A DNA stretch of 64,000 nucleotides from a virus. The notes beneath the pieces are model-generated. The model worked only from the letters and a program-made list of their open reading frames with translations. It had not been told where the DNA came from and did not search any database. Positions 28,558-35,670 of the stretch are shown in pieces. How positions within the stretch are numbered: position 1 is the stretch's first letter; each line of letters starts with the position of its first letter. The stretch is taken from positions 45,058-109,057 of the IMG/VR virus record IMGVR_UViG_3300028025_003409; one strand, 5' to 3'. A program made the translations under genes and the position numbers.

Positions 28558-28630
28558 GTCTCCATGGTCTAGTGGCCTAGGACTCCACCCTTTCACGGTG
28601 GCAACACGGGTTCGAATCCCGTTGGAGATA
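28558..28630 (+). tRNA. tRNA-Glu (TTC)
   Basis: Acceptor GTCTCCA/TGGAGAT (closing G1-T72), anticodon arm CCACC-CTTTCAC-GGTGG, T arm ACGGG-TTCGAAT-CCCGT. Confidence 0.9.
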
Positions 28631-28634
28631 CTAA

Positions 28635-28707
28635 ACCTCTGTAGTTCAGTGGACAGAACGATGGACTTCTAAGCCATGCGTCGCAAGTTCGATTCTTGCC
28701 AGGGGTA
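28635..28707 (+). tRNA. tRNA-Arg (TCT)
   Basis: Acceptor ACCTCTG/CAGGGGT, anticodon loop CTTCTAA (TCT), T arm GCAAG-TTCGATT-CTTGC. The last anticodon-stem pair is A-G, a mismatch. The TCT anticodon reads AGA, a codon common in this AT-rich phage. Confidence 0.85.
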
Positions 28708-28709
28708 CT

Positions 28710-28838
28710 TTACTTTTTAGGATGTTTTGGTTCGTATGGTTCAATCTTAGATTTAATACGACCATCTTTATATAGTCTTACAATCCAACCATCTTTAATT
28801 TGCATTGGATTAAATGCATGTGCTTTTTTCTTTGGCAT
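28710..28838 (-). CDS. Small basic protein (42 aa)
   Basis: PKKKAHAFNPMQIKDGWIVR, then LYKDGRIKS. The ATG at 28838 overlaps the stop of the 28838 gene upstream (coupled). The stop lies three bases beyond the tRNA-Arg end. Not recognised. Confidence 0.55.
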   Translation of the reverse strand: MPKKKAHAFNPMQIKDGWIVRLYKDGRIKSKIEPYEPKHPKK

Positions 28839-29524
28839 TATAATGTGTGTCTTTCTGTTTGATTTCTTGTATAATCTTTTCCAAAGTCAGCAAACAAGGC
28901 TTTATCTTTTTCACGATTAACAATCCCTCTTGACCAAGAAAACCCTGCATCTCCACCCCACGCTAACCACATAATGTAGCCATTAGATGGGTTTGCTGAG
29001 TTGCCCCAGTCCTTACCCTTCTTATCTACTTCATGGCGTGAGAAATATGAGTACATTCTCTTGACAGTACTAAGAGAGATTGTTTCTCCTCTTGCTAACT
29101 GCCCTGCACGAGTCCAACCTACAGATGTTCCAGCACCATTAGCCTTACCATCTTCCTTAAACTTAATTGCTCTGCGAGCAGCAGATCGTGCTCCAGCAGG
29201 TGGTGAGTATCCATCAGCCTTTGAAACCGTGTCTGTATCATACTCAACAGTATCATCATCTTCAAATAGATCATCTGCTTTTGCAGCAGGAACACAATTA
29301 GGAACTGGTTTTCCATTATCTCCTGGCTTCATGCCACGCTGTACATAACCTTCCCAGCATGGATCAGCCTTTCCAATTGATGAGTCATACATGGCCATAG
29401 AAACCTCTGAATCGGTGTTTGGAGAGCATACAGGACAGTCTGGGCAGTCTACATTAAGTTCTTTGCAAGTCTCACATTCGCAACCCTGATATGTGCTTGT
29501 AGGCATCATTGAATCATCTATCAT
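28838..29524 (-). CDS. Conserved phage protein with Cys cluster and RHEVDKKGK domain
   Basis: A 228-residue protein. Residues 15-35 are a Cys cluster (CECETCKELNVDCPDCPVC). Next is PCWEGYVQRGMKPGDNGKPV, a linker seen in virion-maturation proteins. The C-terminal domain has RAGQLARGETISLSTVKRMY and RHEVDKKGKDWGN...IMWLAWGGDAG. This last domain is frequent in marine and freshwater phages with no known function, sometimes fused to capsid or protease genes. Confidence 0.6.
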   Translation of the reverse strand: MIDDSMMPTSTYQGCECETCKELNVDCPDCPVCSPNTDSEVSMAMYDSSIGKADPCWEGYVQRGMKPGDNGKPVPNCVPAAKADDLFEDDDTVEYDTDTVSKADGYSPPAGARSAARRAIKFKEDGKANGAGTSVGWTRAGQLARGETISLSTVKRMYSYFSRHEVDKKGKDWGNSANPSNGYIMWLAWGGDAGFSWSRGIVNREKDKALFADFGKDYTRNQTERHTL

Positions 29525-29544
29525 TAGATTAGTATACCATATAC

Positions 29545-30129
29545 TTAAAAATCAACTGGCTCCAGCATAGACTCATCAACATCACAGACTAAATTAATAA
29601 CAATAGAAAACCTAAAATCTGCTTCATTTGGAAACTCCCAGTTATGGAAAATATCACCATCAAAAAATAAGGCATACCCAGCCTTTGGGGTAAATGACTT
29701 ATATAATTCTAGGCTATCCCCATCTACATGTTCTCCAGTATACTTCTTGCTATAAAAATTTGTGCTTCCATCGGCATCGTTAGCATAATAAACAAGGTTA
29801 TAGTTTTTAACAACTCTTCTTAGATCTACATGGGGTTCCATTGGCCTTGGATCATTTGTCTTGCAGGTTAAGTTTGCCCTGCCTCTCAAAATCTTGTGAA
29901 CAGTCACATTGTTTTTAGCAGCAAACCTTTCTATAATATAGTCCACAATATCTTTATCCAAAGGCTCATTAACTAAGATTCCCTTGTCAGAATACTTACT
30001 TCCAGTCAAGCCAACAATTCCATCTTTTGCAGCGTTAGGACGCACAAAAAGATATGGTAAACCCTGTATCTTATTTTTTAAGTAAACAACTTCTTCTGGT
30101 GTTAAAAAATTATTGGTATATTTATACAT
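29545..30129 (-). CDS. 2OG-Fe(II) oxygenase, P4H-like
   Basis: A 194-residue protein. HVD in MEPHVDLRR, distal His in GDIFHNWEF, and Arg in FRFSIVINL complete the iron/2-oxoglutarate site. YYANDADGSTNFY is the core strand. It stands away from the main oxygenase island. The substrate is unknown, but virion or host protein hydroxylation is likely from the family. Confidence 0.75.
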   Translation of the reverse strand: MYKYTNNFLTPEEVVYLKNKIQGLPYLFVRPNAAKDGIVGLTGSKYSDKGILVNEPLDKDIVDYIIERFAAKNNVTVHKILRGRANLTCKTNDPRPMEPHVDLRRVVKNYNLVYYANDADGSTNFYSKKYTGEHVDGDSLELYKSFTPKAGYALFFDGDIFHNWEFPNEADFRFSIVINLVCDVDESMLEPVDF

Positions 30130-30140
30130 ACTTTATTATA

Positions 30141-30413
30141 TCATGACTGACCATTAAGCCTATTGTGAGTTCTAATCCTATGACAGTTAGCACACACTAC
30201 TTCACATTTTTCGATCTCTTTCTTTATAGACTTCCAAGAAAAACCATCATGAATCATTCTTGACACATTATATTTCTTATCTCTTATATGGTCAAAATCT
30301 AAGATAATATGATTATTGATTCCACAATCTACACAGCCAGAATCTTCTTTTATCTTAGCAAGTTTTCTTTTATACTCTTGCTTATTATAGATATCTAACT
30401 CTTTGTCAGTCAT
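30141..30413 (-). CDS. HNH endonuclease
   Basis: 90 residues from the ATG at 30413. TATAAT lies seven bases before this start, so it is probably leaderless. The longer frame to 30488 is not used. CVDCGINNHIILDFDHIRDK, then VVCANCHRIRTHNR is a complete HNH domain with two Cys pairs for zinc. Free-standing small HNH genes in phages are homing or packaging-linked nucleases. A possible structured RNA lies directly upstream. Confidence 0.8.
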   Translation of the reverse strand: MTDKELDIYNKQEYKRKLAKIKEDSGCVDCGINNHIILDFDHIRDKKYNVSRMIHDGFSWKSIKKEIEKCEVVCANCHRIRTHNRLNGQS

Positions 30414-30664
30414 TGCTTCTATTATACCCTGCAATATTAGGGCCCCACACAGGCAATTCACCTGACTTGCGCCACGGTCTCTATCCAATGGGTAACTAAT
30501 CCATCACTAAGGTCCTGTGTGGGACAATTATATTGTAGCATAGGAAATGAGCAGTTTATAGACTTGCTCAGGTCCCCCAAGTTGCGATCTTGGGCTTATC
30601 CGTACTCAGCAATAGGGTTGCTAAAAGCAACTGCATGTATCATGACGGAATAGTATCTATTATA
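30414..30664. ncRNA. Possible structured RNA between the HNH and hsp20 genes
   Basis: No gene fits in these 251 bases. Five paired segments are visible: CCCACACAGG (444-453)/CCTGTGTGGG (514-523), TGAGCA (548-553)/TGCTCA (565-570), CCCAAG (576-581)/CTTGGG (589-594), CCGT (600-603)/ACGG (645-648), enclosing GTTGC (617-621)/GCAAC (627-631). The strand is not settled. TATAAT-like boxes exist at both edges. No known riboswitch or tmRNA consensus was matched. Confidence 0.4.
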
Positions 30665-31081
30665 CTACTTAATTTTAATAGATTTAGGCTTCTTTTCTTC
30701 AGGAACAATACGAACTACATGAACATGTAACATGCCGTCCTTCAGTTCTGCAGATGTTACTTCCATATATTCTCCAAGGGCAAAAGATCTTACGAACTTT
30801 CTTCCTGCAATACCCTTGTGGACTACCTCTGCATCTGTTACTTCTACAATTTCACCCTTGATAATAAGCGTTCCATTGTCTACTGATACATCAATGTCTT
30901 CCTTAGAAAATCCAGCAATAGCCAGAGAAATCTGATATGTATCTTCATCTAGTTTAAGAAGATCGTACGGAGGATATGACTGTGAGTTTGTTTTATATGC
31001 TGTGTTTAATCGGCCTAACTCTCTGTTAAAGCCAATAAAAAAGGGATCATTGAATAGATCCATAGTTAGTTTGTTTACCAT
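30665..31081 (-). CDS. Small heat-shock protein, Hsp20/alpha-crystallin family
   Basis: A 138-residue protein. The alpha-crystallin domain is clear: DTYQISLAIAGFSKEDIDVS, LIIKGE, GIAGRKFVRSFALGEYMEV, and an IxI-like C-terminal SIKIK. It is an ATP-independent holdase. T4-like cyanophages carry similar genes, probably to protect virion assembly. It has an AAAGGGG site before the ATG at 31081. Confidence 0.9.
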   Translation of the reverse strand: MVNKLTMDLFNDPFFIGFNRELGRLNTAYKTNSQSYPPYDLLKLDEDTYQISLAIAGFSKEDIDVSVDNGTLIIKGEIVEVTDAEVVHKGIAGRKFVRSFALGEYMEVTSAELKDGMLHVHVVRIVPEEKKPKSIKIK

Positions 31082-31170
31082 TTTATTCCCCTTTCAAGCG
31101 AATAAGTTAATTTACCCCCCATTTGGGCAGGTATATATATTATATCATAGGTTGTGATACAATGTAAAGT

Positions 31171-31854
31171 ATGCACTCAAAAGACATACTATTAAATGGA
31201 ATGTTTAGATCTGCCAATACATATCTGGCGTTTGCCTTTCTTGAAGCAGTCGAAAATAACATTTCTGATGAATTTGACTTTAATACAAAATGGAATCTTC
31301 AGAACCACACTCATAGTTCTGCACTACTTAAACTAAAAGATCCAGACAATGAAACAGTACATTTTGTAATATTTAGGAACCCAGAACAACTTATTCCTAG
31401 TTTTTTTATGTTTCACTATTCTAGTGAAGAAATTAAAAATCTTAGTGACCACGAGTTAGAATCAAAAATAAGAAATGCGTGTGCCGAATATCACAAGTAT
31501 TTAAAAAATCAAATAAAGTATGGCTATGCAGAGGTTATTTTATTTGATGATATCATTAATAATATAGACAGTGTGCTTGAAAGAATACTAAAGGCTATAG
31601 ACTTAGAGTATGTAAATAAAATAGACACAAAAAAAGTAAAAGCAAATCTTTTAAAAATAGATGAACAAAGATATAGAGATCCAGAAAATTTTTATAGAAA
31701 CTATCATTTACCAAGAGAAGAAAAGTATCCAGAATTAAAAAATAGAGTACTAACGAAATTTAAAAAAATGCCAGAGTTTTACCTTCTTATGAATGAATAT
31801 AAAGAAATAGAAAAGGGAGCCAAAAAATTGACCCCCTTAACTATATCTAACTGA
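31171..31854 (+). CDS. Sulfotransferase-like P-loop protein (tentative)
   Basis: A 227-residue protein. LLNGMFRSANTYLAFAF resembles the 5' PAPS-binding loop of sulfotransferases (R-S-x-N/T), and VIFRNPEQLIPSFF the 3'-phosphate R-[DN]-P segment. The C-terminal half is helical and basic. A TACAAT box lies seven bases before the ATG, so it may be leaderless. With the APS-kinase-like gene at 35671 it hints at sulfation chemistry, but the identification rests on two motifs. Confidence 0.45.
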   Translation: MHSKDILLNGMFRSANTYLAFAFLEAVENNISDEFDFNTKWNLQNHTHSSALLKLKDPDNETVHFVIFRNPEQLIPSFFMFHYSSEEIKNLSDHELESKIRNACAEYHKYLKNQIKYGYAEVILFDDIINNIDSVLERILKAIDLEYVNKIDTKKVKANLLKIDEQRYRDPENFYRNYHLPREEKYPELKNRVLTKFKKMPEFYLLMNEYKEIEKGAKKLTPLTISN

Positions 31855-32160
31855 TTACTCTGGTCTTGCTGCGCCTCTTGGGACTTTTCTTGCTGCTGCT
31901 TTCTTAGCAGGAGCCTTCTTTGCAGCCTTGTTAACCACCTTAGCGGTCTTAAGTGCTACATCAACCTCATCTACTGAAGGCATCTTTCCAAACGCCTTGT
32001 CATTAGGGTTGGCTGCTCTCAATGCTACGGGGATTAATGCTCCAAGTAGTGAGTACGCTAGTGTCTTTGGATCAGTTACACCAGATGCATACATTGCTGT
32101 TGCTGCTCCAAGTACTGATCGTCCATATGACGCTAGTGCTGCTTTAATTTGTTCATTCAT
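31855..32160 (-). CDS. Holin-like actinophage protein
   Basis: 101 residues from the ATG at 32160 (AGGAGGAATAAAA before it). ASYGRSVLGAATAMYASGV is a membrane helix, followed by AYSLLGALIPVALRAANPND and a Lys/Ala-rich tail (KKAPAKKAAARKV). This layout occurs in many actinophage holins. It lies near the thermonuclease and endolysin genes in the same leftward run. Confidence 0.6.
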   Translation of the reverse strand: MNEQIKAALASYGRSVLGAATAMYASGVTDPKTLAYSLLGALIPVALRAANPNDKAFGKMPSVDEVDVALKTAKVVNKAAKKAPAKKAAARKVPRGAARPE

Positions 32161-32171
32161 TTTTATTCCTC

Positions 32172-32330
32172 CTAGGATATAAATCGTGTTAGTATTGTGA
32201 AACCAATCCATAGACCAATAATTCCTGCGACTCCCGCAAAAACTGGTGGTGCTGGTACTGGTAATTTGAATGCAGCAAACACGATGCCACACCCAAAACC
32301 TGTTAGTGTTGATAAAAGAACATCTTTCAT
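32172..32330 (-). CDS. XapX-domain membrane protein (52 aa)
   Basis: LTGFGCGIVFAAFKLPVPAP and VFAGVAGIIGLWIGF match the short two-helix XapX (DUF1427) family, known from bacteria near xanthosine transport and elsewhere. The ATG overlaps the upstream stop (ATGA). It is rarely noted in phages. Confidence 0.7.
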   Translation of the reverse strand: MKDVLLSTLTGFGCGIVFAAFKLPVPAPPVFAGVAGIIGLWIGFTILTRFIS

Positions 32331-32728
32331 TTTTCTTCCTCTGGTAACATTAGTATAAGTTTATCATATGCATTAGTTATTCTTTGAATTAGTCCATCTG
32401 TTGGTAGATCCATTACGCTGCCAAACTCCCTGAAGTACTCTATTTCAGGCCCTGCAGCCTCTTTAAACTCCTGAATAGCCACTTGAACATCATCTATATA
32501 GTCAAATGCCCATTCTCTAGACTCAGAAATAAATTTCATAAATCCTTCTGTATTCTCTATTGGCTTTATCTCATTGCTTAAAGCCTTTTTGACACCCTGC
32601 TCTAGTAGGGCAGCCCTAAGAGAAAACTCTGCAAGATCATTCCTCAATGTTATTAGTCTTGCTCCTAGAACGGCAGATAGCAAAACAAAAAAAATAATAA
32701 TTGATATTAATATTAAATTTAATATCAT
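32327..32728 (-). CDS. Membrane-anchored hypothetical protein (133 aa)
   Basis: An N-terminal helix (ILISIIIFFVLLSAVLGARL) followed by a long helical, acidic soluble domain. It has ATGA overlaps with both neighbours. It may be a lysis-timing or spanin-like protein, but nothing specific is seen. Confidence 0.5.
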   Translation of the reverse strand: MILNLILISIIIFFVLLSAVLGARLITLRNDLAEFSLRAALLEQGVKKALSNEIKPIENTEGFMKFISESREWAFDYIDDVQVAIQEFKEAAGPEIEYFREFGSVMDLPTDGLIQRITNAYDKLILMLPEEEK

Positions 32729-32964
32729 TCCTTACCACCTTCCCTAACTAATAAAACAATTGCCCCAGTATCTTCTAAGGCTTTCTTGGCTCTGACCATA
32801 TACTCAACTGCACGAACCTTGTCTTCTCCAGTAAGCAACATAAAATCTTTTTCACTCGCTCTTAATGTTAAAAAGTGATCGTTGTCAATGACATCTAGTT
32901 TAAAGTTAGCAGGAGAAAAATGAGATACGGACTTAAAGGCTCTTCTATTTTGATCTGTATACAT
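32725..32964 (-). CDS. Hypothetical protein (79 aa)
   Basis: YTDQNRRAFKSVSHFSPANF and helical EDKVRAVEYMVRAKKALEDT. The start follows the WhiB stop with no gap. Not recognised. Confidence 0.5.
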   Translation of the reverse strand: MYTDQNRRAFKSVSHFSPANFKLDVIDNDHFLTLRASEKDFMLLTGEDKVRAVEYMVRAKKALEDTGAIVLLVREGGKE

Positions 32965-33246
32965 CTAGTTCTCCATAGTCAAATACTTCCATGTATTTGC
33001 CCAATCATTTCTATTCTTATGCTTACTGAATTCTTTGGAGAGTTCTCCATTTTCTAAATAGATTCCTCCCCAAATTCCCCACTCTTTTTGAGATACCCCA
33101 ACTGCAAAACAAGTTTTGGAGACTGGACATTGAGAACAGAGTTTGTCAATCGCTGGCCTTAGTAACTCATCTTCCTCATACTTGTCAAAGAATAGGTTAG
33201 TATCATATTCTAAGCAAGCAGCATCATCTTTCCAGTCATTCTTCAT
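32965..33246 (-). CDS. whiB: WhiB-family transcriptional regulator
   Basis: A 93-residue protein with the four conserved Cys: DAACLEYDTNLFF, then LCSQCPVSKTC, followed by GIWGGIYLENGE. WhiB proteins bind a 4Fe-4S cluster and act with sigma factor region 4 at promoters. They are restricted to Actinobacteria and their phages, which is the firmest host clue in the window. Phage WhiB proteins can alter host transcription or block superinfection. It could act on the many phage promoters here (inference). Confidence 0.92.
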   Translation of the reverse strand: MKNDWKDDAACLEYDTNLFFDKYEEDELLRPAIDKLCSQCPVSKTCFAVGVSQKEWGIWGGIYLENGELSKEFSKHKNRNDWANTWKYLTMEN

Positions 33247-33249
33247 GTT

Positions 33250-33459
33250 TTATTTTGTAAACCTATCTGGTATATTCCAACCATCTCTTGTTGGAGCAAA
33301 CTGCTTTTGCAAATACCACTTGCCATTTACATATACTCCATGCTTTGATGTTTGTGCTAAGTCAGATCTAGTCAAATGTGTAACTGTCCAACCAGACCAA
33401 ACCAAATCTTTGTTTGATGATACAATCTTTTCCATTTTTTCTAATGTTTTTACAATCAT
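33250..33459 (-). CDS. Conserved hypothetical protein (69 aa)
   Basis: LVWSGWTVTHLTRSDLAQTS and KHGVYVNGKWYLQKQF. It looks like a small beta protein found in several actinophages. It ends three bases before WhiB. Not recognised further. Confidence 0.5.
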   Translation of the reverse strand: MIVKTLEKMEKIVSSNKDLVWSGWTVTHLTRSDLAQTSKHGVYVNGKWYLQKQFAPTRDGWNIPDRFTK

Positions 33460-33468
33460 TTTATCTCC

Positions 33469-33819
33469 TTAGTATTTAAAAATTCCGACTTCGATGTTAT
33501 TTGTTTTTGCAATTTCAACCAGTTTTGATGGTTGCTCACTTGCAGATGTAAAGTATGCAATGTAATTAAAATCATTGATATTATCGCTAATCCATGATGG
33601 TGCTACCTTGTAAACTTTTATTTTTTTACCACGAGATTTTAGTCCACGCTCTGACAGGTTTACAAATTCAGAAACCATATCATTTACATTTCCTGGTCCT
33701 GCAGAGTAAATATCAAAGTTTAAGTCTGCTGGATTAATCATAGACATTGCTACAGCCATGCCACGCAACAGAACATTGTAGTCTTTAAAACTATTAGTCC
33801 CCTGAATCCCCACTATCAT
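33469..33819 (-). CDS. SLOG-like Rossmann protein (tentative)
   Basis: A 116-residue protein. MIVGIQGTNSFKDYNVLLRG, then NFDIYSAGPGNVNDMVSEFV, and KIKVYKVAPSW resemble the YpsA/SLOG pattern (glycine-rich loop after a strand, then a nucleotide-binding turn). SLOG proteins bind nucleotides or nucleotide signals. The N-terminus overlaps the upstream gene by 26 bases. Confidence 0.4.
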   Translation of the reverse strand: MIVGIQGTNSFKDYNVLLRGMAVAMSMINPADLNFDIYSAGPGNVNDMVSEFVNLSERGLKSRGKKIKVYKVAPSWISDNINDFNYIAYFTSASEQPSKLVEIAKTNNIEVGIFKY

Positions 33820-34216
33820 TTGATAGCCCCTCTCTTAGTTTGTCCATTATAAACAGCATCTTATCTAATTGTACCTTATCCATGCCTATTGTGTCAACTA
33901 CTCTTGATCCTTCTTTGTTAATCCCCTGATCATTTATTTCTGCCTCATAGAATTTGTTATCTTTGATCCAGTATGCCATTCCGTCTAGAACAATAACACG
34001 AACATTTGTCTTTTTTTCATACTCATAGGACTGTGTTTTTTTATTCTCTACCCTGAATATTTCTTCTGGAAGCAAAGGCTTTATCATTTCGTGTAGTGCG
34101 CTTTGTGTAAAGTTATATCTTTTTGGTTCTTCTGAAATATTAAAAAGTCTTTCAAAATATTTCATGGCAAAATAAAGTATTACTGTGGCTGTGACAGCAC
34201 CAATAAGAAAATCCAT
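33794..34216 (-). CDS. Membrane-anchored hypothetical protein (140 aa)
   Basis: The N-terminal helix FLIGAVTATVILYFAM anchors a soluble domain with RVIVLDGMAYWIKDNKFYEA. Acidic C-terminus. Not recognised. Confidence 0.5.
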   Translation of the reverse strand: MDFLIGAVTATVILYFAMKYFERLFNISEEPKRYNFTQSALHEMIKPLLPEEIFRVENKKTQSYEYEKKTNVRVIVLDGMAYWIKDNKFYEAEINDQGINKEGSRVVDTIGMDKVQLDKMLFIMDKLREGLSNDSGDSGD

Positions 34217-34218
34217 AT

Positions 34219-34551
34219 CTATCTCCTATGGTTTAGCATAACTCTAATTATTTCTTTTAGAGTATACTGTTTTTGTTTATCTAGTTTCATTACTTCTTTT
34301 TCATCTAATGCCTTCTTTGTTAAAGAAACCATAGGATTTTTTTCTGTAACATCCATTTCAATAAAACCATTTTCCCAAAGACCAGATATTTCTGTTGAGA
34401 AATATGTAGAAAATTCATTGTGAAGTTTAGGATTAATATCTTTTAGTTTGTCTGTAAAGTTATACAGCATTTCTCCAGTGTCAATGTCTACACCAGCAAC
34501 TTCTAGTGCACCACTTAAAATTAAATCCTCAAAGATTCTATCTTCATCCAT
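34219..34551 (-). CDS. Hypothetical protein (110 aa), paralogue of the 34544 gene
   Basis: Contains DIDTGEMLYNFTDKLKDINP, which matches DEDGQMLYKITDKLREVNPD in the next gene. Helical, probably a small winged-helix type domain. The start overlaps the neighbour by eight bases. Function unknown. Confidence 0.5.
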   Translation of the reverse strand: MDEDRIFEDLILSGALEVAGVDIDTGEMLYNFTDKLKDINPKLHNEFSTYFSTEISGLWENGFIEMDVTEKNPMVSLTKKALDEKEVMKLDKQKQYTLKEIIRVMLNHRR

Positions 34552-34765
34552 TTAGTTTCCAAACCATAGTCATTGGACCTTTATCTATTAGCCTAAACAT
34601 GTGATCATTGTATTGATTGACTAACTTTTTATATATATCTGGATTAACTTCTCTGAGTTTATCAGTTATCTTATAAAGCATTTGCCCATCCTCATCAATA
34701 CTATGAATCTTAATTGCGCCTTGGTCTACTAAGTGATCAACCATTGCACTTGTTCTTGGATTCAT
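34544..34765 (-). CDS. Hypothetical protein (73 aa), paralogue of the 34219 gene
   Basis: The start at 34765 (MNPRTSAMVDHLVDQGAIKI) is chosen because GGGAGAG precedes it and it follows the thioredoxin stop. It shares the MLY-[KN]-[IF]-T-D-K-L core with 34219-34551, a tandem duplication. Confidence 0.55.
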   Translation of the reverse strand: MNPRTSAMVDHLVDQGAIKIHSIDEDGQMLYKITDKLREVNPDIYKKLVNQYNDHMFRLIDKGPMTMVWKLNG

Positions 34766-34766
34766 T

Positions 34767-35018
34767 TTACTCTCCCAAAAATTCCAAGAACTGATCTCTT
34801 GTTTTTGTTCCATTCATACGGGATACTTCTCTTCCATCTTCAATAAGTATATATGTTGGAACTGATTTAATTCCAAACTTTTCTAAAAGATCTAACTCTG
34901 TATCTGCATCAATAAATAAAAAATCTATTAATCCTTCTCGCTTTAGTTCTTCAGCAACAGGCCTAGTTCTCTGACATGGGTTGCACCAATCAGCAGTAAA
35001 GTAAAGGACATGTCTCAT
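34767..35018 (-). CDS. Thioredoxin-like protein
   Basis: An 83-residue protein. VLYFTADWCNPCQRTRPVAE has the C-x2-C active site (CNPC), and IKSVPTYILIEDG has the cis-Pro. It is short for thioredoxin (about 105) but holds the core. It probably reduces disulfides or supports a ribonucleotide reductase located outside the window. It overlaps the thermonuclease gene by ATGA. Confidence 0.85.
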   Translation of the reverse strand: MRHVLYFTADWCNPCQRTRPVAEELKREGLIDFLFIDADTELDLLEKFGIKSVPTYILIEDGREVSRMNGTKTRDQFLEFLGE

Positions 35019-35422
35019 TTTCCAGACTTCTTTCTAGCCTTTGCAAGCGCTCCAAAATCCTTAACCTTAGTATCTCCAAGATATCCCCATGCATAACCAT
35101 CATTAATCATCATATCGTTAAGAGATATGGTGTTACCATCTACATATACCCAGCCTAAAATGCGACCATACTTTTCAGATGAATCCATTTTCTCAGTCTT
35201 GATCACAACAGACTTAGCATCCTTAAGAGACTTCTTTAAATACTCCTTAGCCTCTAGACCTAGAGCCTTCTCAGCAAGGTCCTTTGTGCGTGACTCAGGA
35301 GTGTCAATACCAGCCAGTCTAACACGGGATGCAAACAGGATATCAAACCCTAAATCAATAAGAACATCGATGGTATCTCCATCTACAACATTCTCTACTT
35401 TTCTTACATAGTATTCATACAT
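35015..35422 (-). CDS. Thermonuclease (staphylococcal nuclease family)
   Basis: 135 residues from the ATG at 35422 (GGGGGAGAA before it, overlapping the previous TAA). VDGDTIDVLIDLGF and SRVRLAGIDTPES hold the catalytic Arg/Asp set, and KYGRILGWVYVDG the second Arg. No signal peptide, so it works inside the cell, probably degrading host DNA or RNA. Confidence 0.88.
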   Translation of the reverse strand: MYEYYVRKVENVVDGDTIDVLIDLGFDILFASRVRLAGIDTPESRTKDLAEKALGLEAKEYLKKSLKDAKSVVIKTEKMDSSEKYGRILGWVYVDGNTISLNDMMINDGYAWGYLGDTKVKDFGALAKARKKSGK

Positions 35423-35625
35423 TACTTTCTCCCCCATTTTATTTTATTCCAACCACGCTCATGGAAGTAATAAAGAATTGTTTTTGTAAATACCTCAAAA
35501 CTTGCAATAGCACCTGCTGTTACTGGCTCTTTGGTTATGGCCCAAGATATAACAAAGGTATCTGCTGTTCCAATGACACGCCATGTAATTGCTTTTAGTG
35601 CTGATCTTTGTTTGGTTACATTCAT
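35422..35625 (-). CDS. DUF2061 membrane protein, paralogue 1
   Basis: 67 residues. RSALKAITWRVIGTADTFVI and SFEVFTKTILYYFHERGW match DUF2061 (two membrane helices and the K-[AT]-x-x-W...HER-x-W marks). A GTG start at 35634 is an alternative. Function of the family is unknown. A second copy is at 36979. Confidence 0.75.
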   Translation of the reverse strand: MNVTKQRSALKAITWRVIGTADTFVISWAITKEPVTAGAIASFEVFTKTILYYFHERGWNKIKWGRK

Positions 35626-35670
35626 GACGGCCACTCAATATTGTTTGGCTTAGTTATAAAGTTCCACACC

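Noticed and set aside
30444-30523. Cobalamin-type riboswitch upstream of the HNH gene
   Set aside because: The - strand has AAGTCAGGTGAATTGCC, which resembles the end of a B12 riboswitch, but the B12 box and the other conserved parts are absent, and the downstream gene has its own leaderless promoter.
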